From assembly GCA_002716385.1 (NCBI GenBank), contig PBAX01000012.1, positions 1-64,000 of the forward strand: a stretch of DNA of 64,000 bases, written 5' to 3'. The position numbers and the translations under genes were made by a program. Position 1 is the first letter of the stretch; every line of letters starts with the position of its first letter. Shown here piece after piece: positions 1-9,056 of this stretch. The stretch comes from Phycisphaerae bacterium (GTDB taxonomy: Bacteria; Planctomycetota; Phycisphaerae; Phycisphaerales; SM1A02). Below the pieces are notes generated by a model. That model had not been told where the DNA came from. It ran no database searches and saw only the letters and a list, made by a program, of their open reading frames with translations.

Positions 1-120
1 CCCGCCGACGAGACAGCCGCCGAAGGCTCCATCGCTTCGGCCGCCACCGATCAGCCGCGACAGACCACGCCCCCACCAACAAAACGGTCTGGCTCAGGAC
101 GTAGTCCTCGAAGGGGATGA
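1..120 (+). CDS. C-terminal end of an unidentified protein (partial)
   Basis: An open frame enters from the left edge and stops with TGA at 118-120, four bases before the convergent guaA stop codon. The visible 39 residues are rich in Ala, Thr, Pro, Ser and Arg and end in a basic RSPRRG tail, which looks like a disordered C-terminus. No domain can be recognised. The tight convergent packing is typical of this window and supports a real gene, but so short a stretch could be a chance open frame. Confidence 0.4.
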   Translation, partial: PADETAAEGSIASAATDQPRQTTPPPTKRSGSGRSPRRG

Positions 121-124
121 ACGC

Positions 125-1717
125 TCACTCCCACTCGATCGTCGCAGGTGGCTTGCTGGAGATGTCGTAGACAACCCTGTTCACACCCGCGACCTCGTTG
201 ATCATGCGACTGCTGATGTTTGCCAGCACGTCGTGCGGGATCCTCGCCCAGTCCGCTGTCATGAAATCCGATGTCTCGACCGCGCGGACAGCGACCACCG
301 ATTCGTAGGTCCGACCATCGCCCATCACACCGACCGACTGGACAGGCAGAAGCACCGCGAACACTTGATCAGTACTTCGATACAGATTGCGGGCCACGAT
401 CTCCTCGAGCAGAATCTCGTCGCATTCACGGATGACATCCAGTTTCTCTCGTGTGATCTCTCCAAGCACCCGAACCGCCAGCCCCGGACCGGGGAACGGA
501 TGCCTCCAGACGATCTGGGATGGTAGCCCGAGAACCTCCCCGAGGGCCCTGACCTCGTCCTTGAACAGGTCACGGAGCGGCTCGATCAGTTCGAAGCCTA
601 GATCTTCAGGCAAACCACCTACGTTGTGATGCAGTTTGATGTTGGCAGCCTGACCTGCATGGCCGTGCCCCGACTCGATCACATCCGGATACAGAGTGCC
701 CTGAGCGAGAAAACGAGCTTCACCTCGACCTTCTGCCGCGACTTCATCCGAGGAAGCCTTGAACACGTCGATGAAGCGATGCCCGATCAAACGCCTCTTC
801 TCCTGTGGATCCGTCACACCCTCGAGATCGGAGAGGAATTCGTTCGATGCATCCACGACCCGGAGATCGATGTCGAAGTGGTCGCGGAAAGTCGATTCGA
901 CAAGATCACGCTCCTTCTTTCGCAGGAGTCCGTTGTCGACGAAGATGCAGGTGAGCTGATCGCCGATGGCCTTGGACAGAAGCGCCGCTACGACGGATGA
1001 ATCGACGCCGCCACTGAGTCCGCAGATCACCCGGTCCTTGCCGACCTGTTCACGCACCTGCTCGCAGGCCGCCTCGAGGAAGTCGGACATCCTCCATGTG
1101 CCTTTGCAGCCACATACCTCGTAGAGGAAGTTGCGGAGAATATCGACACCATGCGGAGTATGTGTCACTTCCGGATGGAACTGGATCCCATGGAACGGAA
1201 GGGAGCGATGCTTGACCGCCGCATGCGGACAGGTCGGCGTAGATGCCAGAGTCTCGAATTCCTGCGAGAGACCAGAAACCTGGTCCCCATGACTCATCCA
1301 CACGGCGGTCTCATGCGGGATGTTGGCAAGGAGCCCCTGTGTGCACTGGACCGTCAGACGACTTCTTCCATATTCACGAGCCTCGGCCGCTTCCACGTTG
1401 CAGCCAAGCAGATGGCAACCAAGCTGCATCCCGTAACAGATGCCCAGAACCGGAACCCCGAGCTCGAACAATCGTTCATCGCATCGCGGCGAGCCTTCCT
1501 CATTGATGCTCGAAGGTCCGCCCGAAAGTATGATTCCACTTGGATCGTGCGCACGCAGCTTCTCGACTGGGGTATCGGGCGCGACCAGCAAACTGAATGC
1601 GCCCGCCTCTCGAACTCGTCTGGCAATCAGCTGGGCATACTGACTGCCAAAGTCCAGAATCAGCACGGTCTCGACATCTCGCGGTGCGTGATGCGGGAAA
1701 TCGCCTCCAGACGTCAT
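125..1717 (-). CDS. guaA: GMP synthase (glutamine-hydrolysing)
   Basis: Converts XMP to GMP with ATP and glutamine, the last step of de novo GMP synthesis in the cytosol. The 530 residues match the usual single-chain enzyme. An N-terminal class I glutamine amidotransferase domain (about 16-205) has the nucleophile Cys94 in GICYG and the His181/Glu183 pair in FHPEV. An ATP pyrophosphatase domain follows with the P-loop SGGVDS at 235-240, then the C-terminal dimerisation domain ending in PPATIEWE. An AGGAG eight bases upstream supports the ATG at 1717. The gene stands alone, convergent with the partial gene at the left edge and divergent from the RsbW-like operon. Confidence 0.97.
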   Translation of the reverse strand: MTSGGDFPHHAPRDVETVLILDFGSQYAQLIARRVREAGAFSLLVAPDTPVEKLRAHDPSGIILSGGPSSINEEGSPRCDERLFELGVPVLGICYGMQLGCHLLGCNVEAAEAREYGRSRLTVQCTQGLLANIPHETAVWMSHGDQVSGLSQEFETLASTPTCPHAAVKHRSLPFHGIQFHPEVTHTPHGVDILRNFLYEVCGCKGTWRMSDFLEAACEQVREQVGKDRVICGLSGGVDSSVVAALLSKAIGDQLTCIFVDNGLLRKKERDLVESTFRDHFDIDLRVVDASNEFLSDLEGVTDPQEKRRLIGHRFIDVFKASSDEVAAEGRGEARFLAQGTLYPDVIESGHGHAGQAANIKLHHNVGGLPEDLGFELIEPLRDLFKDEVRALGEVLGLPSQIVWRHPFPGPGLAVRVLGEITREKLDVIRECDEILLEEIVARNLYRSTDQVFAVLLPVQSVGVMGDGRTYESVVAVRAVETSDFMTADWARIPHDVLANISSRMINEVAGVNRVVYDISSKPPATIEWE

Positions 1718-1800
1718 GAAGCAGGCTCCTTCAGAATCAGATGACTGAACTATCCCCTGAAAACCCCATCAGGATGCGTCATGGTATCAAGAGGAGGAGG

Positions 1801-1854
1801 ATGTCGATTATCGGGAAAATCCAGATCACTCGAAGCGGACACGTTCCCGTATGA
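1801..1854 (+). CDS. possible 17-residue leader peptide coupled to the kinase gene
   Basis: A purine-rich run GAGGAGGAGG at 1791-1800, the strongest ribosome-binding signal nearby, leads into ATG at 1801. The frame runs 17 codons and stops with TGA at 1852-1854, overlapping the ATG at 1851 of the following kinase ORF as ATGA. The downstream ORF has no Shine-Dalgarno of its own, so ribosomes ending here could reinitiate on it. No function is visible in the peptide, and chance cannot be excluded. Confidence 0.35.
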   Translation: MSIIGKIQITRSGHVPV

Positions 1855-2426
1855 TGATCCCCGTGTCAGCCATCACATCCCAGCCTGATTCCAAGAAGAA
1901 AGCCTCCTCCAATCCGGAAAGCGGCCCTGCTGAACCAGCCATGACCAATCCAGAGCCAAATCAAAACTTGATTCCGGACATCCAGATGGAGTTCTTCAGC
2001 CGCCCCGTGTATCTGGGCGTGATTCGAAGAATGCTCGATTCCCTCTGCGAACGAATGGGGCTGGACCCCCATCAATCCGCCCGGATCTGCCTTGCTGTCG
2101 ATGAGGCGATCTGCAATGTCATTCGTCATGGATACGACAATTCCCCCGATGGGAGAATCACATTGACGCTGACACGAATAGAGAAGGCGGACCCCGAGCT
2201 TCTGATCGAGGTTCTGGACCGAGCCAAACATGCGGATCTCGATAAGATCCGATCCCGCAATCTGGATGAGATTCGCCCTGGTGGCCTCGGTGTCCACATC
2301 ATCAACGAGATCATGGAAAGTGTCGAATACAACCACCGCGAGGGTGGCGGCATGAGACTGACAATGCGGCACCCACTGGGTCCCAGCTTGAAGAAAACGA
2401 CGGGGAGAGGACAATCTGATGGGTGA
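1851..2426 (+). CDS. RsbW/SpoIIAB-like HATPase (anti-sigma factor or serine kinase type)
   Basis: A GHKL-fold ATPase of the HATPase_c_2 group. Members phosphorylate STAS-domain partners or bind sigma factors. About 45 poorly conserved N-terminal residues precede the fold. The N-box is clear (DEAICNVIRHGY, about residues 84-95) and a second glycine box reads GGLGVHIINEIM. The usual DxGxG motif of the first glycine box is replaced by DRAKH, so ATP binding or catalysis may be altered. The gene lies directly before and overlaps a STAS gene by 8 bases, the classical partner-switch arrangement, followed by an MlaE permease. Its start overlaps the stop of a short leader frame. An internal ATG at 1941 is an alternative start without a good ribosome-binding site. 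Confidence 0.8.
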   Translation: MMIPVSAITSQPDSKKKASSNPESGPAEPAMTNPEPNQNLIPDIQMEFFSRPVYLGVIRRMLDSLCERMGLDPHQSARICLAVDEAICNVIRHGYDNSPDGRITLTLTRIEKADPELLIEVLDRAKHADLDKIRSRNLDEIRPGGLGVHIINEIMESVEYNHREGGGMRLTMRHPLGPSLKKTTGRGQSDG

Positions 2427-2769
2427 CCAAGCAATGAACGTGACAATCGAAAGAAAACAGGGCATGGTCATTGCCAGGCCCGAAGGCGACATCGATCTCG
2501 CCAGCTCACCCTCCCTGCGAGCACAGCTTCGTGAAATCGTCGGTGAAGCGGATGATGCCATCGTCGTCGATCTGGAAGCGTTCCCCTACATGGATTCATC
2601 CGGTGTCGCGACACTGGTCGAATTGCTCCAGTCCTGTCGCCAGAAGGGACTTGATCTCACCCTGTGTCGATTGGGAGAACGGGTCCTCTCGGTATTCCAG
2701 ATCGCCCGACTGGACGGCGTCTTCAAGATCGCCGGTTCCATAGAAGAATGCACCGGAACAGCCGACTGA
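2419..2769 (+). CDS. STAS-domain protein (anti-anti-sigma or MlaB-like)
   Basis: A 116-residue single STAS domain covering nearly the whole chain. The conserved loop YMDSSGVATLVELL contains the Ser that is phosphorylated in SpoIIAA/RsbV proteins. A GGGGAGAGG stretch about eight bases before ATG 2419 supports this start, and an internal ATG at 2434 is possible. It overlaps the upstream HATPase gene and abuts the MlaE gene with no spacer. Two roles fit. It could be the phosphorylated antagonist of the kinase next door. It could also be an MlaB-type STAS subunit of an Mla lipid ABC transporter, as MlaB in E. coli is a STAS protein. The context allows both at once. Confidence 0.85.
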   Translation: MGDQAMNVTIERKQGMVIARPEGDIDLASSPSLRAQLREIVGEADDAIVVDLEAFPYMDSSGVATLVELLQSCRQKGLDLTLCRLGERVLSVFQIARLDGVFKIAGSIEECTGTAD

Positions 2770-3612
2770 ATGAATTCGACCAGCGACATGTCGACACGAG
2801 GCTCGTTCATCATCAGAGGCATGGCGTTCTGGGGCGCCTTCTGGCTGAGCATATTCACGCTCATCGGAGGTCTCTGGTTCATCATCTGGACGTCCATCAA
2901 ATGGACCGTTCGACCACTGCTCATTCCAGCGGTCAGACTCGGGAAGGATGCCATCGTGGCCCAGATGGTCCGCGTGGGCGTGAAGTCGATCGCCATCGTG
3001 CTGGTCGTCTCCTCCTGCATCGGCCTGATTCTGGCCATGTCGATGTACCCCCCGCTGGCCGAACTCGGCCAGCAGAGCAGAATCGCGAACATAGTCGGGA
3101 TTGCCGTATTCCGTGAACTGGGCCCGCTGATCTCTGCCATCGTTCTGACCGGATTCGCAGGCGCTTCAATTGCGGCTGAAATCGGAACCATGGTCGTGGG
3201 CGAGGAGATCGAGGCACTAGAGGCTCATGCCCTGAACCCGATCCGGTTCTTGGTCGTCCCGAGAGTGATCGCCACGGTGATCAGTCTCATACTGCTGACT
3301 ATCCTGGCGGACGTATTCGGCGTCGTCAGCTCGGGGCTGATCACCTGTCTCTCATTCGATGTCTCTTCCCAGGTGTACATCGACAACACGTTGGCGCAGC
3401 TGAACCTGTCCGACTTCCTGACGGGGCTCATCAAGTCGCTCTTCTTCGGTGTCATCCTTGCCTCGATCGCCTGCTACAACGGCCTCAAGGTCACCGGCGG
3501 TGCCGCTGGAGTCGGCAAGGCGACCACCGACACCGTCGTCCAGACGATCGTGATCGTGATCATCGCGGACCTGGTGTTCACATCGATCTTCCTGGTCCTC
3601 GGCTGGACCTGA
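2770..3612 (+). CDS. MlaE/YrbE-family ABC transporter permease
   Basis: Integral inner-membrane permease of the Mla/MCE lipid transport family, 280 residues. After a cytoplasmic/interfacial start and a first membrane segment (about 15-45), the MlaE domain follows. It carries the signature FRELGPLISAIVLTGFAGAS, a loop with GEEIEALEAHALNP, and the family's C-terminal GAAGVGKATTDTVVQ before the last membrane helix. In E. coli MlaE works with the ATPase MlaF, the MCE protein MlaD and the STAS protein MlaB. Here only a STAS protein precedes it, with stop and start abutting (TGA ATG). No ATPase or MCE gene follows, because the next gene is on the other strand. Those partners would have to be encoded elsewhere. 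Confidence 0.9.
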   Translation: MNSTSDMSTRGSFIIRGMAFWGAFWLSIFTLIGGLWFIIWTSIKWTVRPLLIPAVRLGKDAIVAQMVRVGVKSIAIVLVVSSCIGLILAMSMYPPLAELGQQSRIANIVGIAVFRELGPLISAIVLTGFAGASIAAEIGTMVVGEEIEALEAHALNPIRFLVVPRVIATVISLILLTILADVFGVVSSGLITCLSFDVSSQVYIDNTLAQLNLSDFLTGLIKSLFFGVILASIACYNGLKVTGGAAGVGKATTDTVVQTIVIVIIADLVFTSIFLVLGWT

Positions 3613-3635
3613 CGGAAGGCATGATTGAACGAGGA

Positions 3636-5423
3636 CTATTCGACTGGTGACAGGATCCAGCCTGTTCCCTTGAAGCCGTTCTCCACTGACGTCACCTCAT
3701 AGCCGACCAGACCGATCATCTCGCTCAATTCGCCGAACATCGCCATCGGTCCGATTTCGTCCTTCATCATCTCACCGAGTTCCTCGGCAAGCTCCGGATC
3801 CTCCTGCCGCAGGGACTCCATCTCCTGGGACCACTGCATCATGGAGACCTTCGCCTGGGCATCCATGGAGCGACCCATGTCGGACACGGTCCAGTAGACG
3901 ACCGGTTCGGACGAGAACATCGATTCGATCGGCTTGAAGGTCGTGGCCGCAGGGCTGTCCTCGGAAGTCGAGGAGCCGACTGAACGCAGGGCCTGCTCGA
4001 CCGATGACATGGCACCCATGTAGATCTCGCCACCGCCTACGGCAACGGCAATCTCGGACGGCATTCCCGGGAGCATTCCTCCGGTTTCCATGGAGTAGAT
4101 CTGATGCCCCTGGAAATCACGGGGCTCGAATCCCATCTGGGGGGCCATTTCGGAGAGCGTGTCGGTGAACGATTTCGCATTCTTGGAGTCGACTGCCCAG
4201 ATGTTCCCCATGCTTTCAGCCGTCAATGGATAGCTGATGCTGCTGCTCATCTGAACGGTGCTGCCCATCCCATCCATGAACTTCTGCATCATGGGCTCCA
4301 TCTGTTCCATGGCCTGCGCGCCCTGCATGGCCATCATCGGATTGGAGTTGATGACATCCTTCACCCACGGAATGACACCATCGAAATCGAAGTTCAGACG
4401 TCCATAGCTGACGGACTCGGCCGACAGCCAGCCCGGAATCGGCTCACGAGGGGAATTGCGGGACATGAGCTTCATGAGCCCTTCCTTGCCGTCTGGAATC
4501 CAGGCACCCATGTTGAATGTCGCCAACGCAGGCGCTTCGGCAGACTCCATGTTGAAACCGATCGCATCGATTCGACCGAACATCGCGATGACCATCGGCT
4601 TGGCCATGTTCACGAGGAAGGGCTGCCCCATCGACTCCATCATCTCACCCAGATGGTTCGTCAGGAGCACCATGCGGAAGCCCGAGTCACCGAGAAAGCC
4701 ATTGACACCCTTCCAGGAATCAAGCCCCCCAAGGCCTCCCTCGACATCCTCCCCTTCGAGCACATCGAGCATTCGCTGCATCTGGCTGCGGGATGTCGAT
4801 ACGAGGATGTTCTCATCGACTCTCACCATGAAGAATCGCTTCGGACTGGCATCCTCCATCGAGAGCCCCATGCCCCTTCCTCTTCCTCTGCCGCGGCCAC
4901 CGAATGGATCCTCTTCCTCGTCCATGTCCTCCGCCTGCTCGATATCTATGCGGATGACTTCCGTATCGCCGATCTCGAGCAGTTCCATCTTCATGTCGTC
5001 AGGCATCGAGGACTGGGATTCCTCCATGGCTTCATCCCAGACCTTGCCGAGCGACTCGGCGGACTCGCCCAGATCGAGATACATGGTCATGCCGATCGAA
5101 ACGGCCGTTGTCTCCTGATCAACGACCGGGAACAGCACCATGCCCATTCGCATGTCTTGAGCGACCTCGACCAGCGACTTGTCCTCCATGGCGGCCTCCA
5201 GAGCATCGCTCATGGGATCAGGCATCTGATCCATGAAGGGATCCTTGAGCTCATCCATCCCCATGAATTTCTCGGCCGCGGGGTTGTCCTCGAACCGCTT
5301 CATCATGTCACCGAGATCTTCGAATGAAATCGCGAAGACGGTCTGCTCGGGAGCGACCTTGTCGAGGGTGAGTTCAGAAGCGGCAAGGCAGGAAACGGTT
5401 AGGCATGCAGTTGTCAGAAACAC
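3636..5423 (-). CDS. exported Met-rich protein of unknown function
   Basis: 595 residues starting at GTG 5423, with GGAGGA six to eight bases upstream. The first 15 residues look like a short signal peptide (FLTTACLTVSCLAAS), so export to the periplasm or envelope is likely. The chain is acidic and strikingly rich in methionine, with a dense Met cluster (MMAMQGAQAMEQMEPMMQKF). About a third of the way in there is a short Gly-Arg repeat (GGRGRGRGRG). Alternating strands of hydrophobic residues and the repeated idea of a Met-rich segment before a Gly turn suggest an all-beta or repeat fold, but I recognise no family. It is convergent with mlaE and sits upstream, on the same strand, of nothing obviously related. 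A trypsin-like protease gene lies just before it in the direction of transcription. Confidence 0.8.
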   Translation of the reverse strand: MFLTTACLTVSCLAASELTLDKVAPEQTVFAISFEDLGDMMKRFEDNPAAEKFMGMDELKDPFMDQMPDPMSDALEAAMEDKSLVEVAQDMRMGMVLFPVVDQETTAVSIGMTMYLDLGESAESLGKVWDEAMEESQSSMPDDMKMELLEIGDTEVIRIDIEQAEDMDEEEDPFGGRGRGRGRGMGLSMEDASPKRFFMVRVDENILVSTSRSQMQRMLDVLEGEDVEGGLGGLDSWKGVNGFLGDSGFRMVLLTNHLGEMMESMGQPFLVNMAKPMVIAMFGRIDAIGFNMESAEAPALATFNMGAWIPDGKEGLMKLMSRNSPREPIPGWLSAESVSYGRLNFDFDGVIPWVKDVINSNPMMAMQGAQAMEQMEPMMQKFMDGMGSTVQMSSSISYPLTAESMGNIWAVDSKNAKSFTDTLSEMAPQMGFEPRDFQGHQIYSMETGGMLPGMPSEIAVAVGGGEIYMGAMSSVEQALRSVGSSTSEDSPAATTFKPIESMFSSEPVVYWTVSDMGRSMDAQAKVSMMQWSQEMESLRQEDPELAEELGEMMKDEIGPMAMFGELSEMIGLVGYEVTSVENGFKGTGWILSPVE

Positions 5424-5485
5424 GAGAGTCTCTCCTCCGATAGACGGCTGATTGGCAAGTCGCCATCACCCGAGCACGATTCGGT

Positions 5486-6433
5486 CTACTTGTTGAGTTC
5501 TTTGGCCACGCCATCCTGGGATCGCTGAGGTGGCACGTGATAGTTGTGGCCGGAATTGGGGTTCTTGATGTCGTAGGCGAAGGCCTCCCGATTGCGGATG
5601 AAATCCTTCACATACCGGGTCGGAATCGCGAAGTTCAGACCTTCGCCTGCCAGGATGCCCATGTTCGTTATGCCGATGACCTCGCCACTGGTGTTGAACA
5701 GCGGCCCTCCGGAGTTGCCCGGATTGATGGCGGTATTCGTCTGAATGAAGGTCAGTCCCTGGAAGTTACGCTGCTTCGTGGAAACCACTCCGTCGCTCGT
5801 GGTCTGCTCGAGACCAAGCGGATTGCCGATGGCGAAGACGGGTTGCCCGACGACGATTCCCTCCCACGACTCCAACGGCGAGTATGGGAACGGATCACCG
5901 TCGGGATGCTTCAATCGCAGCAGGGCGAGATCGAGGTGGTTGTTGACCGCGACGATCTCGATGTCCTCGAGTGTCGTACGACGGGATTTGCCGTCCTCGG
6001 TCGGAAGCCAGATGGTCGTGCGAAGATCCGTCTCACCCTGGATGACGTGGGCATTGGTGATGGCATAGCCATCCTCGTTGATGATGACACCCGAGCCTAG
6101 GCCGGCCGGTGTCTGTACCTTGATCACGCTTGGCTTGACCTTGTTGGCCTGCTGCTCGATGCTCAATTCGGTCGGATCATCCTTGGTGTGGTACAGGAAC
6201 CGCCTGATGACCGTACCTGCTTCATCCGGATTCGCGACCTTGTGATCGGAGATCTGACTTCGCTTGACCTGGACGACTTGCGAGCCGACCTTGACCCAGA
6301 GACTGGATTCATCGCTGCCGATGACGTCTCCATGGATCTGATCGCCTCCCTCGAGAGTGATCACGTCAGCCGATACCGCCAGGGGCATCACCAGAATTGA
6401 AGCGGCGAAAAGCAGTGATTTGAGAGTCCACAT
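5486..6433 (-). CDS. exported trypsin-like (S1, HtrA-type) serine protease without PDZ
   Basis: A periplasmic or surface serine endopeptidase. The longest frame begins at 6529, but ATG 6433 is preferred because it opens a clean signal peptide (MWTLKSLLFAASILVMPLAVSA) and has GGAAGG upstream, giving 315 residues. After a short beta-rich N-terminal module (about 24-65) comes the chymotrypsin-fold protease. The triad is visible as His in TNAHV, Asp in NHLDLALL and Ser in NPGNSGGPL. HtrA/DegP proteins normally carry one or two PDZ domains after the protease, and here the chain ends soon after the protease domain. The next gene on the strand (3636-5423) is another exported protein, 62 bases away, so the two may be cotranscribed. 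Confidence 0.88.
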   Translation of the reverse strand: MWTLKSLLFAASILVMPLAVSADVITLEGGDQIHGDVIGSDESSLWVKVGSQVVQVKRSQISDHKVANPDEAGTVIRRFLYHTKDDPTELSIEQQANKVKPSVIKVQTPAGLGSGVIINEDGYAITNAHVIQGETDLRTTIWLPTEDGKSRRTTLEDIEIVAVNNHLDLALLRLKHPDGDPFPYSPLESWEGIVVGQPVFAIGNPLGLEQTTSDGVVSTKQRNFQGLTFIQTNTAINPGNSGGPLFNTSGEVIGITNMGILAGEGLNFAIPTRYVKDFIRNREAFAYDIKNPNSGHNYHVPPQRSQDGVAKELNK

Positions 6434-6593
6434 GGGTCGAGGTCCTTCCAATGAGCTTCTGGGTGAACAGTGGAGTATAGGGGGAACTCCGCCTCTGGGA
6501 GCCCCATTGTGGAAGTCTGGAGAAGCCATCCCCGGAGGGTGCTAGGATGCCAGTCTTCCCAGCTTGGGATGAATGCCCAAAGGAGCCAAGCAG

Positions 6594-8900
6594 ATGCCCA
6601 CACGGACGCTACCAATCAAGATCCTCGCCTCGGTGATGGCCATGACAGGGCTGTCTTCCTCGCAGGCCGCCACCCCGCTCGGGGACTACTTCGGTTTCGA
6701 TGGACTCGAGATCATCTCCATCGGAAATCGCCCCGGGCCAATGCTCGTGGCAGACATGGATGGGGATGGACTCGAAGATCTGGTTGTGGTGAACAATCGC
6801 GACAGTCGCATCGATCTTCTTCGTCAGAAGCCGGATGCCAAACGAGACGCCCCCATCGAGGCGCCGGATCGAGTCAACGAACTCCCTGACCATTGGATGT
6901 TCGAACGCGAATCGGTCGGGGTCGCTCATGAGATCTCGGCTATCCAGACGCATGACTTCGATGGCGATGGCGATCTCGACCTGATCTACGCCGCTGCCAA
7001 GAATGACCGTGTGGTGTTTCTCGAGCAGGACGCCCCCGGCAGCTTCAAGGTGGCCGCCCGGCGTACCATTCCTAAACTCGAAGCCAACCCCGCTGCGTTC
7101 ACGATTCTCGATGTGATGGGTGATGCCAAACCGGAGATGGTCTCGATCACGGAAGGCAAGATCACCATCTGGCCACTTGACGGCACCTCGATGGGATCCC
7201 CCGAGAAGCTCTCCGCAGGAACTCGGTTGCAGGCATTCGTCGCAGCGGACTACGACGGTGATGAACTCATCGATATCGCGGGCATCATCCCGGACGATGT
7301 GGCGCCGGTCCGGATCTGGTTCGGCCAGAAGCATCGCGACGAGCGAATGCTCGGCCCACAGACGATCTTCGAGATGCCTCCGATCATAGAGTTCGAGGCC
7401 GTCGGCCTTCCCGGACAGAAGAACAAGCTGATTGCCGTGATAGAGCGGGCCTCCCACCGCGTGGTTGTCTACGACCTGGCAACCGAATCGGCGGAGGGGA
7501 CCGGAGACAGGGAAGCCTCCTTCGTCGTCTACAGCTATACCGATCCCGGAAACAGAAACCGCGATCAGGTCATCATCGACATCGATCAGGACGGCATGGA
7601 TGATCTGATCACGACGGACACCAAGGCCAATGCCGTGGTGGTCCACAGACAACTTGCCGGACGTGGCATGCTTCCTGGCGAGACGTACTCGAGCCTCTCG
7701 GATATCGGCTACCTCGCTGCCCAGAAGCCCGCCGATGGAAAAGACGCACAGCTGTATGTCCTGTCCGAGAAGGAAGGAGTCGTCGGAAGATCACCGCTGT
7801 CCACCGACAATGTTCCTTTCCCGAGGCCTTTGACAGTAAGTGAAACCTACTCCCCAGTCGCCATGAATCTGGTCGAACTGGAGGATGGACCGCACATGGC
7901 CGTCGTCGCCAACAAGAAGCGCGACTATGTCATCGATCTGATCGCCGATGACGGCTCGCTCGAGACGATCAAGCTTGGCCAAATCAGCAAGGCGCCCGAG
8001 ACAGTCGTGGCCACCGATGCCGATCAGGACGGCATGACGGACCTGCTTCTGTTCACACAGGACAGGCCGATGATCATGCTCCATGCCATAGAGCCGTCCG
8101 AGGACGGTGTGCGATTCGAGAAGCTCGAGAAGGATCAGATGGGCCAGTTCGGGCTCGTCTCCGCCGCCTCTGCAGACAACACCCTCCCCTTCGATGTGGA
8201 TGGCGATGGCAAGATGGAGCTGCTGATCGCGGATAAGAATTTCGTCAGAGCGGTCCGATACGACACGAAGCCCGAAGACGGCGCAAGTGCTGGCTGGCAG
8301 GTCGTGAAACAGATCAACATGGACGATCCGACGGCTGAACTCGTCGCTGTGGCCGCGGAAGGACCACGCATCGTTGCCGCGGACAAGCCGGGCAACCGAC
8401 TGGTCATCTTCGAAGCCGATGACTCCGGCAATTGGAAGCAGACGGAGACGCTCACGCTCAACGGCTTCCCCCTGGGACCCATCCACACAGGTTCCTTCAC
8501 AGGCGATGGCGAACCGAGCGTTCTGGTGATGGGCAAGGATGGTTATGCCGTCGTGCGGCTTGGCGGGGATCGTCGGGCACTCGAGGAAGTCGGCTCCTGG
8601 CGAAGCGAGGATGACCGCAGCGTCCCGCACGAACTGGCTGTCGGCGACATCAATTCGGACGGCTACGGAGACATGGTCTCACTTGATGCGGGCAATCAGA
8701 ACTTCGACATCTTCACCTACAACAAGTCGGGCGACATGCTGCATGCGAGAGGATTCCAGATCTTCGAATCGAAGATGTTCTCAGGCGGCGATGGACGTGA
8801 ATACCAGCCCATGCAGTTGATCATCACGGATCTCACCGGAGACGGAAAGCACGATGTCGTCATGCTTTGCCATGACCGAGTGCTCCTCTATCCCCAGTAG
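6594..8900 (+). CDS. exported FG-GAP/VCBS repeat beta-propeller protein
   Basis: 768 residues. ATG 6594 is chosen over 6573 because AAAGGAG lies eight bases before it and the chain then begins with a good signal peptide (cleavage after SSSQA). At least eight calcium-binding loops of the DxDGDGxxD kind are spread over the protein, for example DMDGDGLEDLVVV, DFDGDGDLDLIYA, DIDQDGMDDLITT, DVDGDGKMELLIA, DINSDGYGDMVSL and DLTGDGKHDVVML. This is the integrin-alpha-like FG-GAP pattern that folds into beta propellers. Such proteins are secreted or envelope-bound with binding roles, and the ligand is unknown. A strong terminator follows. Confidence 0.9.
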   Translation: MPTRTLPIKILASVMAMTGLSSSQAATPLGDYFGFDGLEIISIGNRPGPMLVADMDGDGLEDLVVVNNRDSRIDLLRQKPDAKRDAPIEAPDRVNELPDHWMFERESVGVAHEISAIQTHDFDGDGDLDLIYAAAKNDRVVFLEQDAPGSFKVAARRTIPKLEANPAAFTILDVMGDAKPEMVSITEGKITIWPLDGTSMGSPEKLSAGTRLQAFVAADYDGDELIDIAGIIPDDVAPVRIWFGQKHRDERMLGPQTIFEMPPIIEFEAVGLPGQKNKLIAVIERASHRVVVYDLATESAEGTGDREASFVVYSYTDPGNRNRDQVIIDIDQDGMDDLITTDTKANAVVVHRQLAGRGMLPGETYSSLSDIGYLAAQKPADGKDAQLYVLSEKEGVVGRSPLSTDNVPFPRPLTVSETYSPVAMNLVELEDGPHMAVVANKKRDYVIDLIADDGSLETIKLGQISKAPETVVATDADQDGMTDLLLFTQDRPMIMLHAIEPSEDGVRFEKLEKDQMGQFGLVSAASADNTLPFDVDGDGKMELLIADKNFVRAVRYDTKPEDGASAGWQVVKQINMDDPTAELVAVAAEGPRIVAADKPGNRLVIFEADDSGNWKQTETLTLNGFPLGPIHTGSFTGDGEPSVLVMGKDGYAVVRLGGDRRALEEVGSWRSEDDRSVPHELAVGDINSDGYGDMVSLDAGNQNFDIFTYNKSGDMLHARGFQIFESKMFSGGDGREYQPMQLIITDLTGDGKHDVVMLCHDRVLLYPQ

Positions 8901-8926
8901 TCCTCCGGATATCACCCAAATACGAC

Positions 8927-8958
8927 CGCCCGCTTCCCCGGAAGCGGGCGTTTTCTTT
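8927..8958 (+). terminator. Rho-independent terminator after the FG-GAP gene
   Basis: An 11-bp perfect inverted repeat (CGCCCGCTTCC at 8927-8937, GGAAGCGGGCG at 8940-8950) is followed directly by TTTTCTTT. It sits 26 bases after the stop codon. It is the clearest intrinsic terminator in the window. Confidence 0.9.
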
Positions 8959-9056
8959 GGACCGTAGCCTCAGAAGAGATCACGAAGCAGGAAGATCAGC
9001 CACCGACTTTCTGCAGAGGCGGCACGATGGAATCTGTGGATTCCTCGAGAAGTGAA

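Noticed and set aside
4104-5327. 407-residue frame on the plus strand opposite the Met-rich protein gene
   Set aside because: His- and Arg-rich with no domain, start or ribosome site. It is the complement of a gene with a signal peptide and a strong Shine-Dalgarno.
6609-7652. 347-residue minus-strand frame opposite the FG-GAP protein
   Set aside because: It merely mirrors the repeated DxDGDG codons (GATGG/CCATC) of the real gene.
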